DNA of 64,000 nt, taken from NCBI GenBank assembly GCA_021018815.1, contig JAITYX010000079.1, positions 620,001 through 684,000 of the forward strand, read 5' to 3'. The notes under the pieces were generated by a model that worked only from the letters and a program-made list of their open reading frames with translations, did no database searches and was not told the DNA's origin. Of the stretch, positions 51,182-63,256 are shown in pieces. Every line of letters starts with the position of its first letter. The stretch's first letter is position 1. The translations under genes and the position numbers were made by a program. Source of the stretch: Talinum fruticosum. Lineage: Eukaryota > Streptophyta > Magnoliopsida > Caryophyllales > Talinaceae.

Positions 51182-51584
51182 GGGTGTTTGGCCTAGTTTT
51201 TAAATAGTTTTTGGATTCTAAAAATTGAAATTAGGCCAAATACTAATTTTCTTTAAAATTAAAATTGTTTTTAGAAACAATTTTGGAAAAAAAATCATCA
51301 AAAACAGAAACAGTAAATACCTGTTTCTTTTTCTAATTTCTGAAAAACTCTCCAACAACTATTTGTTTTTCTATTCTCTCTCCTCTATCTCTTCTATTTC
51401 TGTCATTTTTATCTGTTATTTTGTTTTATCTCTATCTTCTCTATTTCAAAATCTTGGCCAAAATAAATTAATTATTTAAAATACACTTATATAAAACTTA
51501 GGCCAAAGATTTCAATTTTTCTCCAAAAACAAAATGCTTTTAGAAAACAAAAACATTTTTTTTAAAACAAGGCCAAACATGCCC
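51182..51584. mobile_element. MITE-like TIR element, ~403 bp
   Basis: Left end GGGTGTTTGGCCTAGTTTT; right end inverted AAAACAAGGCCAAACATGCCC. The interior is rich in AAAATTG/CAATTTT and TCTATTTC runs. Flanks TTTAGT and TAAGTC suggest a degraded short target duplication. It is a different family from 33173-33722, although the GGGTGTTTGG start is similar. Confidence 0.7.
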
Positions 51585-51589
51585 TAAGT

Positions 51590-54500
51590 CATATTAAACA
51601 AGTATTGCCTCCAGCATTGCCGTGTTACTGAATAGCCAAATGAGGATCTCATATACGGCTTAAACATGTTTCCCATGTATCTTTCTTATTGACATACAGT
51701 CGCTGGGCTATGAGCATACTGTCGAAGACGTAATTAGCAAGTGATGAGGGTCCTACATATGCTTGATTGGATCTTTCCAGAGGTTTCGTCATATGCTTCT
51801 CTTTTTTAATGACAGTGTTGCAGTTCTGTGAAGTCTGTGAGGTCTGTGACTATTAGGTGATCTCTTTATACAGGGAGTACCTATGAAGATGAGGAATACA
51901 ATGATCAAGGATGTATTTTTATCTAGTAAGTCCGACCCCCTGGCCCCAATCTTACGTGTATACCCCCCTGTTTTTATGTGCAGAAAGAAATGCGAATATA
52001 AGTTACCAATTTTGAAGCATCATTATCGTGTACGGTGCATGTCTATGCAGAAAGCCAGAAACTACCTTCTTCACTCTCGAGAACCGATCTATCTAGATCC
52101 TGGTTTGAGTAGTTCTACTGCCCCCTTTCTCAACTTTCCCGGCCACCATGAAGGTTAGTGAAACATTCGACCTTTTTCTTTAATTATGAAGCTTGAAATG
52201 AGAAATTAACAAAGTAATCAGTGAACTAAATTGTAAATTTATGGATCATGAGTGAGTCCTTGTATATAGGCCCATGTATTTGAAATCATTTCTTGCTCTG
52301 CTGACTATGTTTTTCAATGTAAACGGATGAATGGCCTGTGCTGTTAACTTAACATCCTTTAACATTTAGTTTTCAGATTTTCTTTTACACTTTTATGTTT
52401 TTTTTATTTGTCAAATTTTGACCTATGTAATATATGGTATTATAAGATGAAATTGATAGTTAGTTTGAAATTTCATAATTTTTATATTTGATATACAGTT
52501 TTAAAAATGGGGCTCTGATTATGAATATATGGAATTCTTTGTAAAATTATATATTGAAAACACATTATTTCTTGAAATTAGATGCATTTTTCTTAAATAT
52601 TTTTCCTAATAAAGCTTCTAACAGTTTGATGCATGTACTTGTTTTGTGTGGTGGTACTAGATTATCATCAAGTTAATGATTCAATTCTTGAATATTGAAC
52701 TGCAGGTATCTATGAGCTTCAGTCAATTATCTATAGTTAATGATTCAATTCTTGATTCCAACTTAATTAAGAAAGAGCGATCACTCTGACATTTCTCTTT
52801 CTTACAATGACAGGTTGTTGTAAGCCTTATGTCATCAGGATGCATCAGCAAAGTGGCTATAAAGGTGAATAACATGCCAAATGTCAAGTTCACCATATTG
52901 TCTATCTCTTGTTTATGCACACAACTCTTCTCCATATGACATATTTAAGTCGCTTCCCTGTATGTTTAGGAATTGGTTGTCGGGTAACGACTCTTGACTC
53001 CTTTGGATGTCCCAATCCATTGGTGGTGTCCGAAAAGTAGGGTGGAAACCACCGTTGAGCTTAGCGTTATAGATTTTCAGCTTTGGAAACGGACAACCCC
53101 GACACGATGTACTGGGCCTAGGTCGAAGTAGGAAAAGCCTTGTCTACTGGTGATTTGACATCTTGAAGCCGGTTACTTTTATATTTCAAAAATAGGATAA
53201 CCTCATTTGAATGACCCACAAAAGTAAATCAATTTGGTTCTCAAAGTATAAAATAGTTTGGTCCAAGATTAGACATAGATAATAATTTAATTAAGATAAT
53301 TAAGTAGATAATTATCCGAGTCATAAAAGAGTAGAATTTTGTGAGTCTAATATCCATTATACTTAAATTCCATCTGAGTCAATTTAGAATAAAACAAGTC
53401 AAATAAAGAGTATCGAGTAGAAAGACTTGATCTAGACTACCAATGTTCAAACCAAGCATGCCGACTTAGAAAGATGAATTAAGACAATCATTCGATTAAA
53501 CTTAGATCAAGAAGTCATAACGAGTTTATGCACATTAGAACAAATGTTTGAACATGCAATATATCTCGTATGTTGTATGAGTGACTCGTAACCGTGTGTG
53601 AACACGAGTATGCTTTCCGAGTCAGTCGGAATCAAGTGAAAACATATATAATAGTTTCCGTAACACTCGTAAAAGATTCTATACCACTCAGAAAAGTTTT
53701 TAAGACATTTAGAATGACTTGTAATCAAAACCTTATACCTAATTCCTTGATGGAGCTCGGAATGATATACCCGCAAAGTCCGAGTCTTCGGGGAGTATAA
53801 CATAATTTGTTGCACTTTTGCTTTGGGGCACTGGTGATGTTTTTGGGGGAGAGGACTGACATGACTGTTGTTTTTTGGCTTCTTACCATATATGGTAGCT
53901 AACTGTATGTGATTGTAATTTTCTTAGTTTTAACACTTTAAAACATGCAACGCCTTCTTAGTTGACATTTCTGGTGGGTTAACTTTGAGGTGCTTTTGAA
54001 CTTATTTTATCTCACTCATCGGGATTTTATATTTTCCCTTTCTATCGAAGTTAGAAATATTTCAGCTGAGTCTTGAGTATGCTTTCTTTAGTCACTCATT
54101 TCTCTAACTTTCCTATTAGTCAAGATTCATTTCCAAGATTCTGTTTGTTTGGTTATGTTGATTAATTTAAACTTACAGATTTTGTTGGGGTATTGTTATT
54201 TTAAACCTATGAATGTGGTGAAAATGTGACATGAATGTTGATATCGTAGTTATGTGTTCCTTTTTTTTTTTCGTTCTTGTATGCAGTGAAGATGACATAG
54301 GTCTCTGAGGTTCAATGGATTCCACCTACGTTGGATTTCCTAAATATTTGTGTAGAGCACATTGGAAAGGTTTCTGCCAAGTCATGACTCTGTAATTTGG
54401 CGATTCCCTTTTGAGGGACAGGAAAGCTCATCGCAGAATTATTAACAGGTATGACGTACTACGATATGCATGCTTTAGATTGTTTTTCGTATCTTCCAAA

Positions 54501-57040
54501 TCCCGTTTTCTGTACCACCTATAAAGTGGTCATTTCTCCATTTCAAGTTTCTTTGAACTACGTTTCAAGAAATTCCTTTCCATTTTGGAGCTCATTTGGA
54601 CCAAAAAATAAAATAAAATTCATGTTATCAAAATTTGACATGGTATAATAACATGGTATTTCATAAAATTATAGTAAATCTTTTCATTTTTGAAAAGGAA
54701 AATGAATTTGAGTTGAGTGTGGCCCATTGTTACACTTTTCCCACAAAAATTGGATTTTTTTGTTACAATTTTTTTATTTATTTTTAAATATTTCCGTAAA
54801 ATTTGATTTATTTTTGTTGCAAAATGAATTTTTTAAAATATGGTTTCAAATTTGAAATTAACCTAATTAAATGTTTCCCTCAGCTAAAAGATTAAAGAGT
54901 GCACATTTACTTATTTGGAAATAATGCATTATCAACACGGAGATGAAGATAAAGAAGCTCATGCCATTATATGCCGAGTCACGAAGATTGATAGATTGGA
55001 TGGAGAAAGGTTAGCTTCAACTGTTTCGACTTTTGAACATGATTTTCTCTTTGGTGCCGTCTTTGTACTCATGTTTGTTGTGTTTATCTTGCATTCATGT
55101 ACAATTTGCATGTTGTCCGCCCAGATTGGAAGCTAGACAATATTACTTTTTATGTGCTTTGGATAGGCCAAAATCTCGGATAGTAAAGTATGCTTTATTC
55201 CGTCCTTCTGCTTCTCTTTGCCGTTGGATTGCACTGTGTTCTTCATCTTGTCTGCAAGGTATTCTTTTATTTACGTTTCATCTCCCTTGAAAGACAGTGA
55301 GTGGTTAATTGCTTTGTAAGTGGTTATTGTTTTGCCATTGCAGGGTACATTCAGGGAGTTGGCTCTATGTAGCAGAATTCTGTTCAGTATGGCATGTGAT
55401 TGCAGCCTCTTTGATTGCTTTTGTTGTGTACTAAACGCTAACACAACTCTGACTTTCAGTGCATTATTTACTGCAGTGGATATTCCAAACAGATGAGAAC
55501 ATACAGTAAACACAAAGCGTTTGGCTATGGTGGAGAGGGTTTTGTGGGGTGGCGTTGTGCCTGTTTGTGAAGCAGCCGTCATGACAAGTATGATGAAGGG
55601 GAAGGTTGAACTGGCCTGAAGTCCCTACTTCTATGGAAAGCATTAATTCTGTCATGAAATTGCTCTGTTTTGATGTAAAAAACATAAATTGCCCTGTTTT
55701 CAGTTAAATGTTTCCTTACTCATGTCCACTGAAATCCTTTTTTTCCTGTACTAATTTTTCTTTTAGTAGCTGTCAATTATGATTGCCTTTATTTTCTTCA
55801 TTCTCATATAGATGACAGTTGACGGGTGCAAAAATGGCAGGACCCAACCTTCATCATATGTGATTAGGTTCTCAGAAAATCCTTCCTTTTTACTATAGCT
55901 ACATACCAATGTGAAGCTATCATATGTGATTAGGTTCTCAGAAAATCCTTCCTTTTTACTATAGCTACATACCAATGTGAAGCTAATCCATGACAGGTTT
56001 AGACTTTTCCCTCTCTTGGTATAATAAAAATTCTCTTCTAATGTTCAGCTTTCTTTATTACTATTTCATGATATTTAGAGTGGCTGGCAAATTTGGTGCT
56101 CTAAATTTGACCTTCTAACTGGAGGCTATTGTTGAGGGGATATTTGGGGGTTTGATTGGACAATTGGTGTGTAAGCTTGGGTCAATAATGCTTCTTAAAG
56201 CTCCGTTCATAAGAGATTTTTGAGTTGACCTTTGTGCCCTGTTTTGGTTTCTGAATTTTCTGTCATTTGTTGTCATTCACCATCACCCCGAACCCTTTTA
56301 GTGATCTGCCTTTCTTGATCATTCCTTTAGATTTTGCCTCATTTCGAATGCACAAAGGCTGTTGGAGCAGGGCCTGAAGTGTTGGTGCATTAATGACGGT
56401 GAGGTTAAGTTTCAGCTCTCCCTTCCCTTTTCCTTTTTACTGGTATGTTTGAGATATTGTTAAAATAGAACTTATTCTGAATCCTCAAGTTCTTCTCATA
56501 CATTGTAATTTGTTTTCTGTGGTCTGACCATGTTCTTCTCATACATTGCAATCATAGGTGGCTGCGGTGAAAAGGAGATGATATGGATTGCCTCGTTAAG
56601 AAATTTGTGAAGTGACATGAGACACACTCATCTTTGCATGCTTTACAAGGGTCTGGTGTTTTGCTGATATCTATGGTTTTCACTCTATTTTTCGCTTTAC
56701 TAAAAAATGCATTTATCTATGCTTCTTGTGGCTCGGAAGAAATAGTACTGTGTTCTTGATTTGTCTTTGTTTTTTGCTAATATCTTGTCTTGCTTGCCGA
56801 TGTTCTCTTCTTCCCTTCAATTTCAAGTTGTGATTTTTATATTTTCAGGTGGTCTATAGTTGATTATTCGAGTGATTTTTAATATCGTGTCTTCATATTT
56901 CAAAACTTTTCATGTTTAATTTGCTTAGTTGTCGTTATGTTGTCTAATGTAATAATTTCATGTGACTTTTGTGTGATTTTGAGTTGTTATAGTTATTTGT
57001 AGGTTCATGCTTTCTTTTTCTCATAGCAACTTTTGGGTGA
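51590..57040. other. No gene recognised; exon-like and duplicated blocks
   Basis: A 91-codon open frame at 51883-52158 follows a plausible TTTATACAG acceptor but has no recognised domain. A segment at 54287-54448 is bracketed by TATGCAG and AACAG|GTATGA and has stops in all frames, as expected for a non-coding exon. A diverged copy of its start (GATGACATAGG...GGTTC) recurs near 58390. A block near 40285-40370 (TGCACAAAG...GTTGGAGCA) recurs at 56330-56410. Confidence 0.45.
55853..55984. repeat. 66-bp perfect tandem duplication
   Basis: A unit starting ATCATATGTGATTAGGTTC is repeated exactly (55853-55918, 55919-55984). Complete identity indicates recent origin, or a possible assembly duplication. 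Confidence 0.95.
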
Positions 57041-57046
57041 CGCAGG

Positions 57047-57535
57047 CAATCTATTTTGGGTCTATCCATGATCCAATAGATTTACTAGGTCCTTTCTGTC
57101 AATCTTTTTTTGTTTTTTTGATAAAACTTCGAACTATGGACAGTGGGCTATCTTTTCTGCCATATTGTTTGGATAAAACTTTGGGCCAAACCCTGGACCA
57201 CTAGAGTGGTGGGCCTAACCCATGGCCCACTAAAATTACTAGTTAGTTACTTTCTGCCAATTTTTTAAAAAAATTTAAAACTATTTACGGTGGGCCTAAC
57301 CCATGGCCCACTAAAATGGAGGGTCTAACCTATGTCTCACTAGAATTACTAGGTCCTTTCTATCAAATTTTGTTGGTGAAACTTTTAACTATTTACTGTG
57401 GGCTTAACTCATGGCCCACTAAAATGGCAGGCCTTACCCATGGTCCACTAGAATTACTAGGTCTTTTTACCAAATTTTTTAATGAAACTGTGAACTATTT
57501 ACTGTGGGTCTAAACCATGGCCCACTAGAATCTGA
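57047..57535. repeat. ~106-bp minisatellite, about four to five diverged copies
   Basis: Each unit carries GTGGGCCTAACCCATGGCCC followed by ACTA, then ATTACTAGGTCCTTTCT, then AACTATTTACTGT. Within one unit, GTGGGCC and GGCCCAC can form a small hairpin. TGGGCC is also the core of the TCP 'site II' element. Confidence 0.85.
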
Positions 57536-58439
57536 AACCAATTTGTATTTTCGTTCCCTTTTTCAATTCTGAAACCATTAATGCTCTTCGTATTGATGAT
57601 CATCCCATGACATATTTTCGACTACTGTTTTGACTCTTTGTGTTAATATATGTTAATTACCTTATTAGCTCCTCTTTACTCTGGGTCAAAGACTTGAAGT
57701 TGCTGGGTGCGAGAACTGATTTTTATTAAAAGCAGCCTTCATTGGTGACATAATGTGGAATCACTTTCTGAATTGACTGTGCAAGGTAATGGATGAAGAA
57801 TATTGAACTTCATTTTGTTCTATGTTTGAGCTTCAGAGTGAAATCGTCAAGGCATATGACAAGAAAAGGATTCACAACTCTAAGTAAGATGTTTCTATAT
57901 AATTTTCTTAATTTACTCCTCGCTATCTTTTAGAAAGATGTTCATCATGATCAAGTTTACTTGCATTTTTTGGTAAAACTATTTTTAAAATTAATTGCTA
58001 GTTTTTTTATAATAGTAAATACGGGTCATCCAATTTGGCTCATATTTTAGGAGCAATCCAGAGGGGCGTGGAGACCTAAGAAGGGAAGGGGGATACCAAG
58101 CCCGGATTATTAAGCTTAGAGGCCACTTAGCACCACAATTGCTCTTTGCACAAAATAAAGCCGGACTATTAAGCCCGGACTAATAGAAAGTGACGGGTTT
58201 TCTCTTGCCAAAGCCCGGACTAACGCTCTAGCATCAAGAACTGATAAACTTTCCTTGTCTTCATTCCGAGTAATACCAGTGTCATTAATACATTGCACTA
58301 GCTTTAATTTTGTTTTTGTGTTTGTTCGTTGAAGCCTATGAATGTTGATATTGTAGTTATGTGTTCTTTTTCTTCTTGTATGCAAGTGACGATGACATAG
58401 GGCTCCGAGGTTCGATGGATTTCACCTACGTTTAATATT

Positions 58440-59000
58440 ATTTTTGGGTCTCAGCCCATGTGTCCTGCCTTTACATTCCTTTTTGGCGCCGGGGATCTAA
58501 TTTCCCATCCCCCCCAAAATATGATGTTTCCATCGGTTTCGCCGATACGAGATAGGAGGGAGAAAATGAGGAACCACGATCACAATCAGCCGTCGTCCCA
58601 CCGGTAAGATGCGCAATTTTGCAGGGAAGGAAGCGGAAGAAAGAAGTTCAAAGGCGAGCTTTCGACGCTTTATTGGCTAGTTATTACAGCGTTAAATAGG
58701 TAAGCAACGCGTTATCTCCTTGTTAGTTTATGATGGTCTTTCGAGTTTAGGAAGAAGAATGTGGTGAACACTTGAGGGCTCGGATGTTAAAGGCTAGTGA
58801 TAGGATTCGCTGTTATTTAATTCATATTGAACGTACAAAGGAAGTGAATCTTTAACATGCATTGAATTCAAATCGAAATGTGGGGAAAAAGTTTTTGGCT
58901 ATGAGGGGTGTGGAGAATGGATAATGAAGGTGAGATTTTAATGAAGGGGAATTTTGGCAAGACTGGCTCTTACAAATGAGGGTACTCTTCATAAATTTTG
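58440..59000. other. Possible weak exon region; otherwise nothing firm
   Basis: An ATG at about 58567 begins MRNHDHNQPSSHR and is followed by GTAAGATG; a further GTAAGC follows near 58700. No product is recognised and no downstream exon was found before the TIR element, so I do not call a gene. Confidence 0.25.
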
Positions 59001-59208
59001 ACATTTAGGGTATGTTTGTTTGGAAGGAAAATATTTTCTTGGAAAATTAACATTCCATTTTCTCAGTGTTTGGTAACTAAAAATTTGGAAAAAATTTTCT
59101 GAAGTAAAATGTTTTCCCTCACTTAGCGTAAAATAAATTCTTAACTTTTTGGGAGGAAATTAATTTTTCAATATTATTTTCTCTCTCTCCTCCTTCGCTC
59201 TCTCACAA

Positions 59209-62200
59209 TGTAATACCCGGAATTTTAAGGAAAGCAGTTGAAAAACATAGAATTATTGAGTATTTTTCCCCGCAACTAGGGGTTGAGTGACTCGATTTTA
59301 TTTGCTCGCCGAAATATTACGTTAGAATTCCTTTGGAGGCGGGTGGCGAATAAATTAAATCAAGGAAATTGCCCCTTTTTCATCGAGCTAAATTGTTGAG
59401 TGATTAGGAATTGTCGTGGCCGGTGTATTAAAATAAGTTAAGACGCAGAGGCATAAGGGGACGAAGAAAGGCAGAGGCGTGGATTGGTTTTATATAGAAA
59501 AGATTACTTTGGTCATGGAAAGATAAATGAAGTTTAACGAAGAGGTGGGTTTTTGGTTTAAGTGAAGAGATATGATAGAAACTAATTAGGGGTCCAATAG
59601 GGATGTTAGACCCAGCCATTCGGTGGAAAGAGGGAGAGGGAGCCCGAGCGGGGAAAAGAAGAGGAAGCGAAAGCAGAGCAAGGGAGGGGAGAAGACCACC
59701 GAGCGGGAGAAACAGAGAGAGAGCGCGCGCGGACCCGAGCCGAGGTCGGAGGCCGGCGAGCCGGGCGGCGAACGGAGGGAAGATGGTCGGCGCACGCAAG
59801 GGAAACGGAGGAGCAGAGAAGGAGAAGGCCACCGCCGCAAAACGCAGAGAGAGAGAGAAGAGGCGAGCGGTGCGAGAGAACGTCGACGACCACCGCGGAC
59901 TCGGAAACGGCGGTCGGCGACACGAGCAGCGGCGAGCGAGGGAGGAAGCGAGAGTCCGGGGCGGAGCGACGGGCGGAACAGAGACCGAAACAGAGACAGA
60001 CGAGCGGGAGTTAGAGCGGCCGGAATCGGGACCGGCGACGGCGACAAGGGAGGCGAGACCGGCGGCGAGCACGAGTGAGGGTCGGAGTAAGGGGCGGCAG
60101 GGGACTAGAACCGCCGAACCGAAGCAAGAAGCGAGTCTCCCCGAACCGAACGCAACCCAAACACAAAGCGAGACGACAAGCAATTCGATCAATTCCAAAC
60201 CCAAGAATCCGAGGTGGATAGTCTTATACTCTAAACTATTAGTAATTTCGAAACCTCAATGGATTTGTTGTGATTGTTGAATGTGTTATGTGAATATGGA
60301 ATTGTCGTGAACGTTGAGTATCCGTATTGCACAACGGGCCTAATTGTTGTTTGAGGTTGAAATAAGAGCTTAGAACGGATTTTAGAGAATTGATAGGGTT
60401 GAATTGGGTCACGAAAGGAGTCATTTGGGTTAAATAGAGAATTCATTTGGGAACGTTAAAGAGATTAGTAGTTACTTAGGGTTGAACTGAACCTGCTGAT
60501 TCGAAAAGGTTAAATTGTATAGGTCAAATGAGTGGTTTTGAAGTTCCGGATAACTATTAAGGAGTAAGGGGTTAGGGCATGGATATGAATTACGAGTTAA
60601 CTAAGTTTTAGAGATTCTTGAACCTGCGGTATCAAGAGCTAATTACGAACATTGGGAAATGGTAGGTTGAAGTATAAAGAGGGGTATGAATTCGTATTGA
60701 GTAATGCGCGATTGGGACAAGTAAGTGAGAGTAGGCAGTTGTGAGCTTGATTACATTCGAAGTATATTTAATCCCTCGAGGTTGAACTAAGCGTGAGAAT
60801 AAGCAAAGGTAACGGAGATTGAATAATGAAAAGAGATTGAGAGCAGGAGTTAAATAATGAGTTTAAAGCATATCTTAGCCTTTGGGATGAAATCAGGTTT
60901 GAAGTTAAGCACAGCGAAAGGGACTTAAGCGATTAAGTGAGAACAAGAGTCGTGTAGCTAAATACGGGCAAAAGAAGTGAGTTATAAAGTAGAAGCGTAA
61001 ATGAGTAAGTGAGGCAAAAGGCAATGAATTGTGACGAACTTGAAACATAACTTGAGTGATATGTACTTGTGGTTATTGTGGCCCGGAAAATGGAAATAAT
61101 CGTATTAAACCGATGAATTGAGAAAGGCACAGTTGGAAAAGAGTTGGGAATGATTGCTTGCATTGAATGGTGACTGTTCGTGCTATGTGTTTACTTTATG
61201 TGATGCTCACAGGTAGTTTCGAAAGAAGTTTTGTGTTTTACGTGAAATGACCCTTGAATGTGATTTCTGTGAAATGTCTTCCAAACGTGATTCTATCCTA
61301 AAGAAGCAAAACGTATTTGAGAAAGTAAATCAGATTTGAAAAAGTGAATTTATAAGGGTGACACGCGGTGCCATGCCTTCCTTGATGTGAAACCAATTTG
61401 AGAAAGCTAGAAAGTGAATGTGATGAATGAGAATGTGCAAATTGTTTTGAATCGACTGGCTACGGATCGTTTAGCATACCGAAGGGTTCGAACCGGGAAC
61501 GCCCAGCTAGAGACTTCGAGGGAAGGGTTCTAATAGGGGTCCTGGAGAGACAGGATGCCCGCCCGAGACTTCCTAGAAGAATGGTCCCGGAGCCTTTTGT
61601 CGGGGTCGTGCCCCGAATTAAAGAAGTGCTAGTTCGAGTCCTCGAAGGCCCGGAATGTTGATTCAACCCGAAAAGAATTGTTTATGAATGTGAATATGTG
61701 CTTTTAAGTGATTAATGAGTCATGATCTTTTTCATTGCAAGAGATTTCGAGTGAAAAGTATATAGATTTATATTACGTTATTATGTTTTCGCAGATTTCA
61801 TTATTATGAGTATTATGTGTAAAGAATTTCTATTTTAAGGGTTTAAGACTCCGGTGAGCCCGTTGATTATTGCTCACCCCCACAAATTGCCCCGCCCCCA
61901 CCCGAGTGTTGCAGGTACACTTTCGAAGTATAATCTACACCTAGCATGCTTCGGACTCCTACCGATTGTTGGTGATTGAAGCGACCAAGTGGCTAACATG
62001 CATTGTCTTGTTTCTAAAGGATTGTATTTGTAATTTAGTTCATATAGTTGTACCTAAATGTATAGAAACCCAGTTAGATTGTTTTAAGTTTTACCGCATG
62101 ATTGGTTGAACTCCGGCGTGTGGCCGTTGAGTTGTATACTCCGAGCGTGTGGCTCGTCGAGTTTATTATGCTTTTTATGCAGGATTTAAGGTTGTAAGCC

Positions 62201-62387
62201 TATGGGTTAGTCCATAATACAAACGGAACTCTGCCGAAATTTTCAAAGAATCTCGGATTCTTTTGGGAAAACTACCGGCATTACTTTTAAGTTGAGTTTA
62301 GACGACCAAACCAACACCAAGAGCCTTGGGAGTTCCTTTAAGGAACTCGGCGATGTAATACTCCCAGGGGTGTTTTGGGGTGTTACA
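59209..62387. mobile_element. Solo LTR of a large Ty3/Gypsy-type retrotransposon, 3179 bp
   Basis: Begins TGTAATACCCGGAATTTTAA and ends GGGGTGTTACA (TG...CA). It is flanked by a perfect 5-bp target duplication CACAA (59204-59208, 62388-62392). No gag-pol coding region, primer-binding site or second LTR is visible inside, so it is a solo LTR left by LTR-LTR recombination. Multi-kilobase LTRs with TGTAATACCC/GGGTGTTACA ends are typical of Tekay/Del-type chromoviruses; that subgroup is inference. A GC-rich GAGA tract (59620-60130) yields several overlapping open frames with no known domain. It inserted 15 bp upstream of the captured GATL start codon. Confidence 0.85.
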
Positions 62388-62402
62388 CACAAGCTCCCCC
62401 AA

Positions 62403-62922
62403 ATGCCACTCCCACTCCCACTTCCTCTCTTTGTCCTCTCTCTTATCCTCACCCTCCTCGCCCTTCCATCCACCCTCGCCGTCGCCGCCGAGCTCCCGGC
62501 ATTCCGGGAGGCGCTAGAGAAAATTAATGGTGAGGAATGCGCCGCTGCCGGCACTCCGGAATCCACCATCCACGTCGCAATGACTCTTGACGCTACCTAC
62601 CTCCGCGGCTCAATCGCGGCGGTATTCTCCGATCCTTCGCCACGCGACTTGCCCGGAGAATATCGCCTTCCACTTCCCGACCCACCGCGACCTGCGCTGC
62701 ACGATCACCTCCACCTTCCCTTACCTCTCAATATCTCTCCACCACTTTGACCCCTCCCTGGTCCACGACAAGATCTCTACCTCCATCCGTCGCGCCCTCG
62801 ACCAGCCGCTCAACTACGCCCACATCTACCTCGCCGATCTCCTCCCTCCCTCCATCGGCTGCGTCATCTACCTCGATTCCGACCTCATTGTCGTGGACGA
62901 CGTCGCCAATCTCCGGGAGGAA
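62403..62922 (+). pseudogene. GATL-type galacturonosyltransferase-like fragment (GT8), frameshifted and truncated
   Basis: From ATG 62403 the frame encodes a signal-anchor-like hydrophobic start (LPLFVLSLILTLLALP), then STIHVAMTLDATYLRGSIAAVFS. A one-base insertion near 62627-62632 shifts the frame. Homology continues as LRHATCPENIAFHF, TSTFPYLSISLHHFDPSLV, STSIRRALDQPLNYAHIYLA and then VIYLDSDLIVVDDVANL. The last carries the DSD metal-binding motif of GT8. It stops abruptly after about 173 codons; GATL proteins are about 350 aa and normally intronless, so the C-terminal half is absent. There is also a small in-frame loss in FHF(LA)THR. The family acts in the Golgi on xylan or pectin synthesis; this copy cannot. 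GC-rich codon use contrasts with the AT-rich surroundings, consistent with capture by the surrounding TIR element. Confidence 0.88.
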
Positions 62923-62950
62923 AATTAACATTCCGAGAGTTCAAAGTTTT

Positions 62951-63140
62951 CGCACGGCCGTGCGAGAAGTTACGTAAATTGAAGTCGTGCACGGTACCCC
63001 GTGCTGATGCTCGCACGATCGTGCGAATCGTCCAGAGAGTTCAGAGTTTTCGCACGAGTACCCGTGCGAGACCCGTACGGCCGTGCGTATCCGCCACGAA
63101 ACCTGCACGGTGCCCCGTGCAACCCTCGTACGGCCATGCG
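62951..63140. repeat. Cluster of short GC-rich palindromes
   Basis: At least six perfect or near-perfect palindromes in 190 bp, including CGCACGGCCGTGCG, GCACGGTACCCCGTGC, CGCACGATCGTGCG, CGCACGAGTACCCGTGCG and GCACGGTGCCCCGTGC. They are spaced about 20-40 bp and join the end of the GATL fragment to the telomere-like repeats. Similar GCACGG/CCGTGC arrays occur in plant repetitive DNA; the origin here is unknown. Confidence 0.85.
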
Positions 63141-63163
63141 GCTACTTGTTTCGGCTAATTTGT

Positions 63164-63256
63164 TTTAGGGTTTAGGGTTTAGGATTAGGGTATGAGGTTT
63201 AGGGTTTAGGGTTAGGGTATCGGATTTAGGGTTTAGGGTTTAGGGTTAGAGTTTAT
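63164..63256 (+). repeat. Interstitial telomere-like (TTTAGGG) repeats
   Basis: About a dozen exact or one-base-off TTTAGGG units (TTAGGG, TTTAGGA variants included) inside the TIR element. The DNA continues without change on both sides, so this is not a chromosome end. Confidence 0.92.

Noticed and set aside
51883..52158. 91-codon frame after a possible splice acceptor
   Set aside because: No domain or homologous copy recognised. Kept only as an exon-like remark.
57047..57535. CRISPR-like spaced repeats
   Set aside because: The genome is a plant nucleus and the units diverge along their whole length, as in a minisatellite, with no repeat-spacer pattern.
59428..60280. Several long overlapping frames (up to 258 codons) on both strands
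   Set aside because: They fall in a GC-rich GAGA tract inside the solo LTR, are open in multiple frames at once, and have no recognisable domain.
61480..61640. B-box-like GGGTTCGAACC suggesting a tRNA
   Set aside because: No cloverleaf or matching acceptor arms; it is part of the solo LTR.
63164..63256. True chromosome end
   Set aside because: The telomere-like run is short and degenerate, and is followed by ordinary sequence and the right TIR.
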